From: Niastella sp.
GTDB lineage: Bacteria > Bacteroidota > Bacteroidia > Chitinophagales > Chitinophagaceae
Assembly (NCBI GenBank): GCA_021154515.1
Contig: JAJKIL010000231.1
Location: forward strand, 1-14,529
Length of the DNA: 14,529 bases
Direction of reading: 5' to 3'
Shown: piece by piece, positions 7,890 to 13,912 of the stretch
How positions within the stretch are numbered: position 1 is the stretch's first letter
How the letters are laid out: every line of letters starts with the position of its first letter
Translations under genes and position numbers: made by a program
The notes under the pieces: model-generated
Seen by the model: only the letters and a program-made list of their open reading frames with translations
What the model was told of the DNA's origin: nothing
Databases searched by the model: none

Positions 7890-7942
7890 CTAACAGTTGT
7901 TGACCGACCGCTTAGTAAAAACAAACCCGGAAAATAATCAAT

Positions 7943-8500
7943 ATGTCGATTATAAATGTAATCAGGCAAATGCGAGATCTTTTGTTTCGTAAGGTGCTTT
8001 ACAGGCGTTACGACATAGCAGAAGGTTTTCATGCCGGTTTACGGGTGCGTATCTGGGGTAGGCAAAAAGTTGTGATCGGTCGTAATTTCTATATTGGGAG
8101 GGATTCCTTTATTGAAGCGGATGTAATAATAGGCAATAACGTTATGTTTGGCAACAGAGTAGCCATTATAGGGCGCTACGACCATCACTATCAGAAGCCA
8201 GGTATACCAATACGACTGGCAGAACAGATCAGGGATCCTGCATACAATTGGAAAGGGCTCGGTATGGTCACCATCATTGAAGATGATGTGTGGATCGGAT
8301 ACGGGTCTACGGTACTGTGTGGGGTGACAATCGGGGAAGGAAGCATCATTGGCGCTGGTTCGCTGGTAACAAAAGATGTGGAGCCCTATTCCATTTATGC
8401 AGGCGTTCCTGCGCGCAAAGTAAGAAGCCGTTTCGACGACCCCCTTGACCTGCAAACCCACCTTAAACTGGTTCAATCCAAATATTACGGCAAACTGTAA
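7943..8500 (+). CDS. Left-handed beta-helix acyltransferase (hexapeptide repeat)
   Basis: A cytoplasmic acyltransferase of 185 residues, probably an O- or N-acetyltransferase acting on a sugar of the repeat unit with acetyl-CoA. Hexapeptide-repeat coils ([LIV]-G-x4) cover residues 43-76 (VVIGRNFYIGRDSFIEADVI and following) and 109-145 (VTIIEDDVWIGYGSTVL, then VTIGEGSIIGAGSLVTKDV). A loop at 78-108 with RYDHH (H81/H82) carries the likely catalytic histidine. The C-terminal PYSIYAGVPARKVRSRF (148-164) is the typical end of WcaF/LacA/VatD-type enzymes. ATG 7943 follows a 53-base gap that holds no clear signal beyond a stray GTTGACC. It sits between glycosyltransferases, which supports a glycan-decorating role. 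Substrate and acyl group are unknown. Confidence 0.9.
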   Translation: MSIINVIRQMRDLLFRKVLYRRYDIAEGFHAGLRVRIWGRQKVVIGRNFYIGRDSFIEADVIIGNNVMFGNRVAIIGRYDHHYQKPGIPIRLAEQIRDPAYNWKGLGMVTIIEDDVWIGYGSTVLCGVTIGEGSIIGAGSLVTKDVEPYSIYAGVPARKVRSRFDDPLDLQTHLKLVQSKYYGKL

Positions 8501-8526
8501 AATTCATCCCCAAAATACTTATTGGT

Positions 8527-9294
8527 ATGGAAAGGAAAAGTATTATCAACTTTGGTATTACAACGGGCAACTATTCTTCTTTTGTAAATAACATTGTTAC
8601 CATGGCGCATCATAAAGAAAGCGCCAATGTGTGCGTGGCCAATGTACATATGTTCATTGAAGCCTACAAAGACCAATCGTTCAACAACATCATCAATGAT
8701 GCCACTATGGTAACACCCGATGGTAAACCACTTACCTGGGTGTTAAACTATGTTTATGGCATCAGGCAGGACCGTGTAGCGGGTATGGACCTGTTACCCG
8801 ATCTGTTGCAACAAATGATGTTGAAAAGGCTGCCGGCATTCTTTTATGGCGGCACACCCGCTTTGCTGGAAAAAACAGAACATTATTTACGATATGCATT
8901 TCCCTACCTGCCCATTGCCGGCATGTACAGTCCACCATTCAGACCTGCTACGCCTGAAGAGGAAGATCAGTTGGTGGAGAAGATCAATAACTCCGGCGCT
9001 GCTGTAGTGCTGGTAATACTCGGATGTCCCAAACAGGAAAGATGGATGGCTTCCATGAAAGGCCGCATCAAGGCCGTGATGATCGGAGTGGGAGGGGCCC
9101 TGCCCGTTATGGTGGGTATGCAAAAACGCGCACCATCCTGGTTGCAGGGTATGGGCCTGGAATGGTTGTATCGCCTCATGCAGGAACCCCGCCGTTTGTT
9201 TAAGCGGTATGTAATCACCAACTCCCTGTTCATTTACCTGTTCTTTAAGAAGATCTTTAAGGTGCATGGGGTGAGGAAAGAGTTGACGAGTTGA
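8527..9294 (+). CDS. WecG/TagA/CpsF-family (GT26) glycosyltransferase
   Basis: An inverting GT26 glycosyltransferase of 255 residues, a peripheral membrane enzyme that usually adds an early sugar to the lipid-linked acceptor (ManNAcA for WecG, ManNAc for TagA). Family motifs in order: ANVHMFIEA (38-46), VTPDGKPLTWVLN (62-74) with D65 at the position of the catalytic aspartate of TagA, RVAGMDLLPDL (83-93), VILGCPKQERWM (about 162-173), GVGGALPV, and RAPSWLQGMGLEWLYRLMQEPRRLFKRY. The basic/hydrophobic tail after it matches the membrane-binding C-terminal appendage. ATG 8527 starts 26 bases after the acyltransferase. The last codons and the TGA stop (9292-9294) are formed by octamer repeats, so ELTS at the C-terminus is repeat-derived. 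Donor sugar is not predictable. Confidence 0.95.
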   Translation: MERKSIINFGITTGNYSSFVNNIVTMAHHKESANVCVANVHMFIEAYKDQSFNNIINDATMVTPDGKPLTWVLNYVYGIRQDRVAGMDLLPDLLQQMMLKRLPAFFYGGTPALLEKTEHYLRYAFPYLPIAGMYSPPFRPATPEEEDQLVEKINNSGAAVVLVILGCPKQERWMASMKGRIKAVMIGVGGALPVMVGMQKRAPSWLQGMGLEWLYRLMQEPRRLFKRYVITNSLFIYLFFKKIFKVHGVRKELTS

Positions 9295-9320
9295 CAAGTT
9301 GACAAGTTGACAAGTCGAGG
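9281..9320 (+). repeat. Octamer tandem-repeat array across the GT26 stop codon
   Basis: Five units in exact 8-base register: AGTTGACG (9281), AGTTGACA (9289), AGTTGACA (9297), AGTTGACA (9305) and the diverged AGTCGAGG (9313). The TGA stop of the upstream gene (9292-9294) is the TGA of the second unit. This is the same repeat family and orientation as the array at 5364-5482 and again begins at a gene 3' end on the coding strand. Confidence 0.85.
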
Positions 9321-9353
9321 AGAAAGATAAAGGTTAAGTGGAATAAAGTAGAA

Positions 9354-9390
9354 AGTTGATAGGGTTAATGGGTTAATAGGGTTAAAAAGG
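9354..9390 (+). repeat. Degenerate GGGTTAAT octamer run
   Basis: AGTTGATA (9354) is followed by GGGTTAAT (9362), GGGTTAAT (9370) and AGGGTTAAAAAGG (9378-9390). The spacing stays at eight bases and the GTTRA core is kept, so this looks like a diverged continuation of the array at 9281 after about 33 bases of A/G-rich sequence. No gene or promoter was recognised in it. Confidence 0.6.
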
Positions 9391-9440
9391 AATGAGAGAT
9401 GAAAGGAGTGATGAATATTACATTCTCGCGAGCCATCTTT

Positions 9441-9482
9441 GCCCTCTGCCCTCTGCCCTTTGCCCTTTTCCCTCTGCCCTTT
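9441..9482. repeat. GCCCTYT heptamer tandem repeat
   Basis: Six imperfect 7-base units: GCCCTCT (9441), GCCCTCT (9448), GCCCTTT (9455), GCCCTTTTC (9462), CCTCT (9471, lacking its first bases) and GCCCTTT (9476). It lies in the 250-base gap before the initiating transferase gene and differs in period and composition from the octamers beside it. The leftward open frame across this gap, with a Lys/Gly/Gln/Arg-rich periodic product, is explained by this repeat. Confidence 0.8.
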
Positions 9483-9544
9483 GACGCGCCTCACCACTTG
9501 CAACCAAGCATTTACCACAGATAACCCACCATTAATAGTGACAT

Positions 9545-10936
9545 ATGAATAGCAGATTTTTGCGAAATTTACAGTTGACCTTACTGGCAATGGACCTGGT
9601 GGCTATTAACATGGTATTTTTTATAGCCCGGTTCTTTTTCAGAAGAGAAATGCTGATAGAAGCTTATGTGGAGTATACTTATTTTGGTGTTTACTTAACT
9701 GTTGCCTGGCTGATAGTGGCCTTTTCGAACAATGTATATCATGAGCGCAATATTTTTACTTTTGAATTATTTGCCGGGCGATCGACCCGGGCCTTTCTGT
9801 ATTTGTTGCTCATGATCTGTGCGTTTTTGTTCTTCTCCCATTGGTTTATAATTTCCCGGTTATTTATTGCAGTTATCATCTGCGGCATTCCTTTGCTGCT
9901 TACCTGTAACCGGTTTTTATACCTGGCGATCTATCATTATTTTAAAAAGAAGGATTACTTCTCCCATAAAGTGGTGGTGCTGGGATACAACGATCTGTCG
10001 AGACGCCTGGTTGATTACCTGGAAGAAGACGGCGTGAACAAGGAAGTGGTTGGTTATTGTGAAGAAGTGGAGAATATCCATGAGTTGACGCGGTATCCCA
10101 TTCTGGGCAGCATCAGTAAAGCGCTGGATGTATGTAAGATCTACGGCGCTACAGAAATATATTCAACCATAGTGCCTGAACAAAATCCCGGCATCTACCG
10201 GTTGATAAAGAATGCCGATCAGAACTGTATCCGTTTCAGGATAGTGCCCGATATAGGCGCGCTGGTAAAGCGGCAGGTGTATATCGATTACCTGAACGAG
10301 ATCCCGGTGTTGTCGTTACGGAAAGAACCCCTGGATGACCTTGGCAACAAGATCAAAAAACGTGTATTCGATATTATAGTGAGCGGGCTTGTTACCATTT
10401 TCATTCTCTCCTGGCTGATCCCCATTATTGGATTGTTGATTAAGCTGGAATCGAAGGGGCCTGTATTTTTCAGACAACAACGCAGCGGGCAGGATAATAA
10501 ATCTTTCTGGTGTTTGAAGTTCAGAAGTATGAAGGTAAATGAGAACGCGAATACCCTGCAGGCCACGCGCAACGATGCCCGCATTACTAAACTGGGACAG
10601 TTCCTGCGTCGCAGCAGTCTCGATGAGTTTCCGCAATTCCTGAATGTATTGATGGGCGATATGAGTATCGTAGGGCCACGCCCGCATATGTTGAAGCATA
10701 CAGCAGATTACTCAAAGATCATCGATGAATATATGATCCGCCAGTTCCTGAAACCCGGTATTACCGGCTGGGCGCAGGTGAATGGTTTCAGAGGTGAAAC
10801 AAAAACGCTTGACCAAATGAAAAAGCGTGTTGAGTTCGACCTGTGGTACATGGAGAACTGGAATTTGTGGCTGGATATCAAGATCATGTTCCTGACCGTA
10901 TTTAACACTATAAAAGGCGAAGAGAATGCATTCTAA
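9545..10936 (+). CDS. Initiating polyprenyl-phosphate sugar-1-phosphate transferase (WcaJ/WbaP type)
   Basis: Inner-membrane enzyme that moves a hexose-1-phosphate (often glucose or galactose) from a UDP-sugar to undecaprenyl phosphate and so starts repeat-unit synthesis. The 463 residues match the long polyprenyl-glycosylphosphotransferase family. N-terminal membrane segments lie at about 10-32, 44-61, 82-98 and 104-128. A Rossmann-like middle domain starts at HKVVVLGYNDLSRRLVDYLE (141-160). The catalytic domain starts at KRVFDIIVSG (272-281) with the re-entrant membrane helix at 282-300, then SKGPVFFRQQRSGQ (303-316), FWCLKFRSM (321-329), the catalytic pair D360-E361 in SSLDEFPQFLNV, MSIVGPRPH (373-381) and KPGITGWAQVNGFRG (403-417). 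ATG 9545 follows the repeat-filled gap, so the gene may have its own promoter, though none was recognised. It overlaps the next gene by 11 bases. Confidence 0.95.
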   Translation: MNSRFLRNLQLTLLAMDLVAINMVFFIARFFFRREMLIEAYVEYTYFGVYLTVAWLIVAFSNNVYHERNIFTFELFAGRSTRAFLYLLLMICAFLFFSHWFIISRLFIAVIICGIPLLLTCNRFLYLAIYHYFKKKDYFSHKVVVLGYNDLSRRLVDYLEEDGVNKEVVGYCEEVENIHELTRYPILGSISKALDVCKIYGATEIYSTIVPEQNPGIYRLIKNADQNCIRFRIVPDIGALVKRQVYIDYLNEIPVLSLRKEPLDDLGNKIKKRVFDIIVSGLVTIFILSWLIPIIGLLIKLESKGPVFFRQQRSGQDNKSFWCLKFRSMKVNENANTLQATRNDARITKLGQFLRRSSLDEFPQFLNVLMGDMSIVGPRPHMLKHTADYSKIIDEYMIRQFLKPGITGWAQVNGFRGETKTLDQMKKRVEFDLWYMENWNLWLDIKIMFLTVFNTIKGEENAF

Positions 10937-11321
10937 GACAAATGTGACGAAAGTAGAGAGATATAAACTTGAGGGGGCGGGTAAGATATTTTTGTTTATC
11001 GCCTTGCTTATTATTACCGGGTTGTTTTGCGAATGGCCCAATTTTCACCCGGAACATTATTTTGGCTCCGAATACCACTGGTGGCTTGATATGATCTTTC
11101 ACGGGGGCTATTATTTTGTGATCACCATTCTGTTATATATAATTTTTTGCCGCGGCCGCAATAAAGGCGTGTTCTGGATAGCGGTATTTTTATCTTCCGG
11201 TCTTTTTGAGATCTGTCAATCCTTTGTGCCCGGAAGGTCTGTTTCCTGGCTTGATATGACCAGTAATTTCATTGGCATTACCCTTGCCACGCTGATCTGT
11301 TCCTTGTTTTACAGATCATAA
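10926..11321 (+). CDS. VanZ-like family small membrane protein
   Basis: A membrane protein of 131 residues with four hydrophobic segments, about 20-35, 58-75, 80-94 and 112-128. It carries the VanZ-like pattern: W-LDMIFHGGYYF (52-64), FEICQSFVPGRSVSWLDMTSNFIGI (94-118), with the E-x2-Q, PGR and D-x3-N-x2-G elements conserved. VanZ-like proteins are common in polysaccharide and cell-envelope loci but their biochemical role is not settled; VanZ itself gives low-level teicoplanin resistance. Here ATG 10926 overlaps the initiating transferase by 11 bases in another frame, so the two are probably translated together and may work together at the membrane. That partnership is inference. No signal peptide is obvious; the first 19 residues are polar. 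Confidence 0.85.
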   Translation: MHSKTNVTKVERYKLEGAGKIFLFIALLIITGLFCEWPNFHPEHYFGSEYHWWLDMIFHGGYYFVITILLYIIFCRGRNKGVFWIAVFLSSGLFEICQSFVPGRSVSWLDMTSNFIGITLATLICSLFYRS

Positions 11322-11388
11322 CCTTCGTTTTATTTTCCCTCCCTAACCGCCGCATGTTACAATCGTTCCTATCAATCAATCTATCCGG

Positions 11389-12495
11389 ATGATGAAACCA
11401 AGGATATTATTCATTGTTCAGCTTCCGCCTCCTATACATGGTGTAACCGTAATGAATCAGCATACGGTTGATAACCCCAATTGGAAATCGAAGTATGAAG
11501 TAAAAACCTTACCGCTGCATTTTGGCCAAACGCTGGGTGACATTGGCAAAATAACGCCATTGAAAATGATGCACATGGTAGGGTTTCTGTTCAGGCTTTG
11601 CGGCATTCTCATTACCTTCAGACCCTCCCTGGTGTATTTCACGATCGTACCAACAGGAAAAATATTTTACCGGGATGCATTGATAACGTCGCTTATTAAA
11701 TTGTTTCGGCGCCGCATTGTTTTTCATTTGCATAAAAGAGGGATCGAGGAAATGGCCGCCGGTTCCCGCCACAAACGGTGGTTGCTAAAGAAAACATTCC
11801 GCAATACAAGGGTGATCTGCCTCTCGAAGAAGTTAACCGCAGACATTCGAACCGTATACAAACCGGAACCATTTATTTTGCTTAATGGCATCGAGGTGGT
11901 GAACAAAAAGATCCTGCCGCGCGATCCGGCTGCACCCCGCATTTTGTATTTGTCAAACCTGGTAATCAACAAAGGCATAGAAGTATTCCTGCAAAGTCTG
12001 GCCGAACTGCATAAACGGGGCTGTTCATTTCATGCAAGTGTAATAGGAGCGCCGGTTGATTATTCCCTGGAAATGGCAAAAGCATTTTGTGAAAGGGCGG
12101 GCATTGCGCACCTGGTTGAAATACCTGGTCCCAGGTTTGGCGCTGATAAATTTGATGAACTGGCCAGGGCCGACATTTTTGTATTGCCTTCCTTCAATGA
12201 GTGTGTGCCGCTAACGATCCTGGAAGCCATGCAGTTTGGCTTACCCGTAGTGGCTACCAGCGTGGGGGGGATACCCGATATTCTGCAGGATGGCGTAAAC
12301 GGCATGTTGGTTGAGCCCGGCAGTGTAGAGGAATTAACAGCCCGCCTGCAGCACTTATTAGAAAATAAAACAGAACGTTTACAAATGGGTTATAGCGCCC
12401 GGGAGCGTTTTATACAAAAATATACCCTCGAGAAGTTTTATGAAGGGCTGACCGACATTTTTGAGCAGTCATTGCACGATAAACCGCGGCTGTAA
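11389..12495 (+). CDS. GT4-family glycosyltransferase (canonical EX7E)
   Basis: A GT-B-fold glycosyltransferase of 368 residues. The N-terminal ILFIVQLPPPIHGVTVMN (6-23) has the PPPxHG loop typical of a GT4 subgroup, and VFHLHKRG (111-118) follows. The donor domain begins at RILYLSNLVINKGIEVFL (184-201), with FVLPSFNECVPLTILEAM (264-281) containing the full acid pair E271-x7-E279, then FGLPVVATSVGGIPDI (283-298) and DGVNGMLVEPG (301-311). Of the four GT4 enzymes in the window it is the only one with the canonical pair. ATG 11389 is followed at once by a second ATG at 11392, either of which could serve. The 67-base gap upstream holds only T/C-rich sequence with no clear signal. It is the last recognisable gene of the polysaccharide locus. 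Confidence 0.92.
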   Translation: MMKPRILFIVQLPPPIHGVTVMNQHTVDNPNWKSKYEVKTLPLHFGQTLGDIGKITPLKMMHMVGFLFRLCGILITFRPSLVYFTIVPTGKIFYRDALITSLIKLFRRRIVFHLHKRGIEEMAAGSRHKRWLLKKTFRNTRVICLSKKLTADIRTVYKPEPFILLNGIEVVNKKILPRDPAAPRILYLSNLVINKGIEVFLQSLAELHKRGCSFHASVIGAPVDYSLEMAKAFCERAGIAHLVEIPGPRFGADKFDELARADIFVLPSFNECVPLTILEAMQFGLPVVATSVGGIPDILQDGVNGMLVEPGSVEELTARLQHLLENKTERLQMGYSARERFIQKYTLEKFYEGLTDIFEQSLHDKPRL

Positions 12496-12499
12496 GAAA

Positions 12500-12540
12500 A
12501 GGTATTTATTCATTATTTTAGTGTCGGGAACAAAATACCT
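12500..12540. promoter_or_regulatory. 8-base inverted repeat upstream of the FAH-family gene
   Basis: AGGTATTT (12500-12507) and AAATACCT (12533-12540) are perfect inverted copies 25 bases apart, filling the 51-base gap between the last glycosyltransferase and the next ATG at 12547. The right arm ends six bases before the start codon. It could be an operator, a translation-affecting stem in the leader, or part of a weak terminator for the locus; no T-run follows. A single 8-base pair of arms could also arise by chance. Confidence 0.35.
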
Positions 12541-12546
12541 GCACAT

Positions 12547-13395
12547 ATGAAATTATATAAAACGGCCAAAGGAATATTGTTACAGTTTAAAGAGGAATAT
12601 TATGTATTGCAGCACGAATGGGATAAACTGATAAATCGCGATAATTTATATGCCTGGCTGCTGGGCGAATATGTAAATGGAAAGAAAATAACCACCGCAG
12701 AAGCCGCCGAATGGCAGCGCCAACTGTTGCCACCCATTGGTTCGCAGGAAGTATGGGCCGCCGGCGTTACCTATTTGCGCAGCCGCGATGCGCGGATGGA
12801 AGAATCAAAAGATACCGGCGGCGCCGATTGCTATTCCCGGGTATATGAAGCCGAACGCCCGGAATTATTCTTCAAAGCATTACCGCACCGCGTGGTTGGC
12901 CACGAGCAAACCGTGTACATCCGTAAAGATTCTACCTGGAATGTGCCCGAGCCTGAACTGGCGTTGTACATCAATGCGGCCGGGGTTATACAGGGTTATA
13001 CCATTGGCAACGATATGAGCTCAAGAAGCATCGAGGGCGAGAATCCGCTGTACCTGCCACAAGCCAAGGTATATGAAAAAAGCGCCGGATTGGGCCCCTG
13101 TCTGTATGTGCCTGAACAACCGATCTCTGCTGAGACTGGCATCTACATGACCATTCATCGCAACGAGGTGAAAATGTATGAAGGCAGCACTACCGTGAGC
13201 CGCATGAAGCGCCTATTACCTGAGCTGGTTGATTACCTGTACAAGGAATGCGATTTTGCTTCCGGTTGTTTCCTGATGACCGGCACCTGCCTGGTACCGC
13301 CCACCGATTTCACATTACAACCCAATGACCGCGTTACTATCAGTATCGACGGCATTGGCACCATGGTGAACCTGGTGGATGTAAAAGGCAATTAG
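12547..13395 (+). CDS. Fumarylacetoacetate-hydrolase-family enzyme, likely 2-keto-3-deoxy sugar-acid dehydratase type
   Basis: A metal-dependent cytoplasmic enzyme of 282 residues. The FAH-fold domain covers about 65-280. The metal ligands are visible as E135 and E137 in NVPEPELALYI and D156 in GNDMSSRSIEGENPLYLPQAKVYEKSAGLGP (154-184 region), and RPELFFKA (104-111) precedes them. The NDMSSRSIEGENPLYLPQAK form resembles 2-keto-3-deoxy-D-arabinonate dehydratase (KdaD) more than hydrolytic FAH, so dehydration of a 2-keto-3-deoxy sugar acid in pentose or uronate breakdown is the best guess. The N-terminal ~60 residues are a separate small domain, as in KdaD-like proteins. It has no apparent role in polysaccharide assembly. 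The TAG stop overlaps the converging DoxX-like gene's stop by four bases. Substrate assignment is uncertain. Confidence 0.85.
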   Translation: MKLYKTAKGILLQFKEEYYVLQHEWDKLINRDNLYAWLLGEYVNGKKITTAEAAEWQRQLLPPIGSQEVWAAGVTYLRSRDARMEESKDTGGADCYSRVYEAERPELFFKALPHRVVGHEQTVYIRKDSTWNVPEPELALYINAAGVIQGYTIGNDMSSRSIEGENPLYLPQAKVYEKSAGLGPCLYVPEQPISAETGIYMTIHRNEVKMYEGSTTVSRMKRLLPELVDYLYKECDFASGCFLMTGTCLVPPTDFTLQPNDRVTISIDGIGTMVNLVDVKGN

Positions 13396-13814
13396 CGCAA
13401 ACAGAAATACCAGATCCACAACATATACACGGGTTGAAAGAACAACCTTGACACGTTGTACAGATCAGGTTTTGTACGCGCTACGTAGATGTTGGCCGGA
13501 AACACGGCTATTAAAAGCAATAAAAGTCCGTAAGCTGCCCAGGTACGGGTGGCTGCAAATAATACTAAGACACCTAAGATAATTTCTGCCGCCCCGCTGA
13601 GATAGTTCATTGCACGCCGGTAAGGCCAGTGGGGCGGTATCATTGCTTCCAGTTTCTCGCGTTTGGCAAAATGACTGATACCTACCAGCACGAACATCAT
13701 AGCGAGGGCAAAGGCGCCTTTGTCGTTTAACGCGGGCAACCAGGCGCCGCCCGATAACAGGCTTATCAAAAAGCCAATTCCAAAAAATGAAATAAGTCCG
13801 ATTAAGAATGCCAT
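13392..13814 (-). CDS. DoxX-like family membrane protein
   Basis: A membrane protein of 140 residues with four to five hydrophobic segments, about 2-20, 33-47, 69-87, 92-106 and 121-138. The composition and the central pattern HFAKREKLEAMIPPHWPYRRAMNYLSGAAEIILGVLVL match DoxX/YphA-like small membrane proteins, whose HF...K...P..P......SG..E..LG pattern is characteristic. The function of most such proteins is unknown; some are linked to redox or thiol stress. It is transcribed leftward, downstream of the Crp/Fnr gene with a 91-base gap, and its stop overlaps that of the converging FAH-family gene by four bases. ATG at 13814-13812 gives the natural N-terminal membrane segment. Another leftward frame over the same bases has no membrane-protein logic and was left out. 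Confidence 0.8.
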   Translation of the reverse strand: MAFLIGLISFFGIGFLISLLSGGAWLPALNDKGAFALAMMFVLVGISHFAKREKLEAMIPPHWPYRRAMNYLSGAAEIILGVLVLFAATRTWAAYGLLLLLIAVFPANIYVARTKPDLYNVSRLFFQPVYMLWIWYFCLR

Positions 13815-13841
13815 AACCTATAAGATTGTCCATACAAAATT

Positions 13842-13854
13842 GGGTACACTACCC
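13842..13854. other. Small inverted repeat upstream of the DoxX-like gene
   Basis: GGGTA (13842-13846) and TACCC (13850-13854) flank CAC, about 30 bases before the DoxX-like start codon on the leftward strand. It could be an operator half-site pair or a leader hairpin. The arms are short, and no matching Bacteroidota promoter (TTTG, then TAnnTTTG) was found around it. Confidence 0.25.
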
Positions 13855-13861
13855 GACAAAT

Positions 13862-13912
13862 ACGTTAACCAACGACAAAAAGCAACGCCGGTTTTTTAAC
13901 ATGGGTTAACGT
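13862..13912. promoter_or_regulatory. 9-base inverted repeat with two GTTAAC palindromes, between crp/fnr-like and doxX-like genes
   Basis: ACGTTAACC (13862-13870) and GGTTAACGT (13904-13912) are perfect inverted copies separated by 33 bases. Each arm contains the palindrome GTTAAC, at 13864-13869 and 13905-13910, with starts 41 bases apart, close to four helical turns. The right arm includes the stop codon of the regulator gene. Two phased palindromes before a gene next to a Crp/Fnr-type regulator could be paired operator sites; a stem-loop in the leftward transcript is the alternative. No T-run follows directly. Confidence 0.4.

Noticed and set aside
9234..9590. Leftward open frame of 118 residues over the 9295-9544 gap
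   Set aside because: It is low-complexity, made of the heptamer and octamer repeats, and overlaps two well-supported genes on the other strand.
13465..13833. Alternative leftward frame of 122 residues overlapping the DoxX-like gene
   Set aside because: No membrane or domain pattern; the frame at 13392-13814 has clear DoxX-like membrane segments and family motifs.
13815..13905. Bacteroidota-type promoter for the DoxX-like gene
   Set aside because: Candidate TTTG and AATTTTG elements are present on the leftward strand but the spacing and the TA of the -7 box do not fit.
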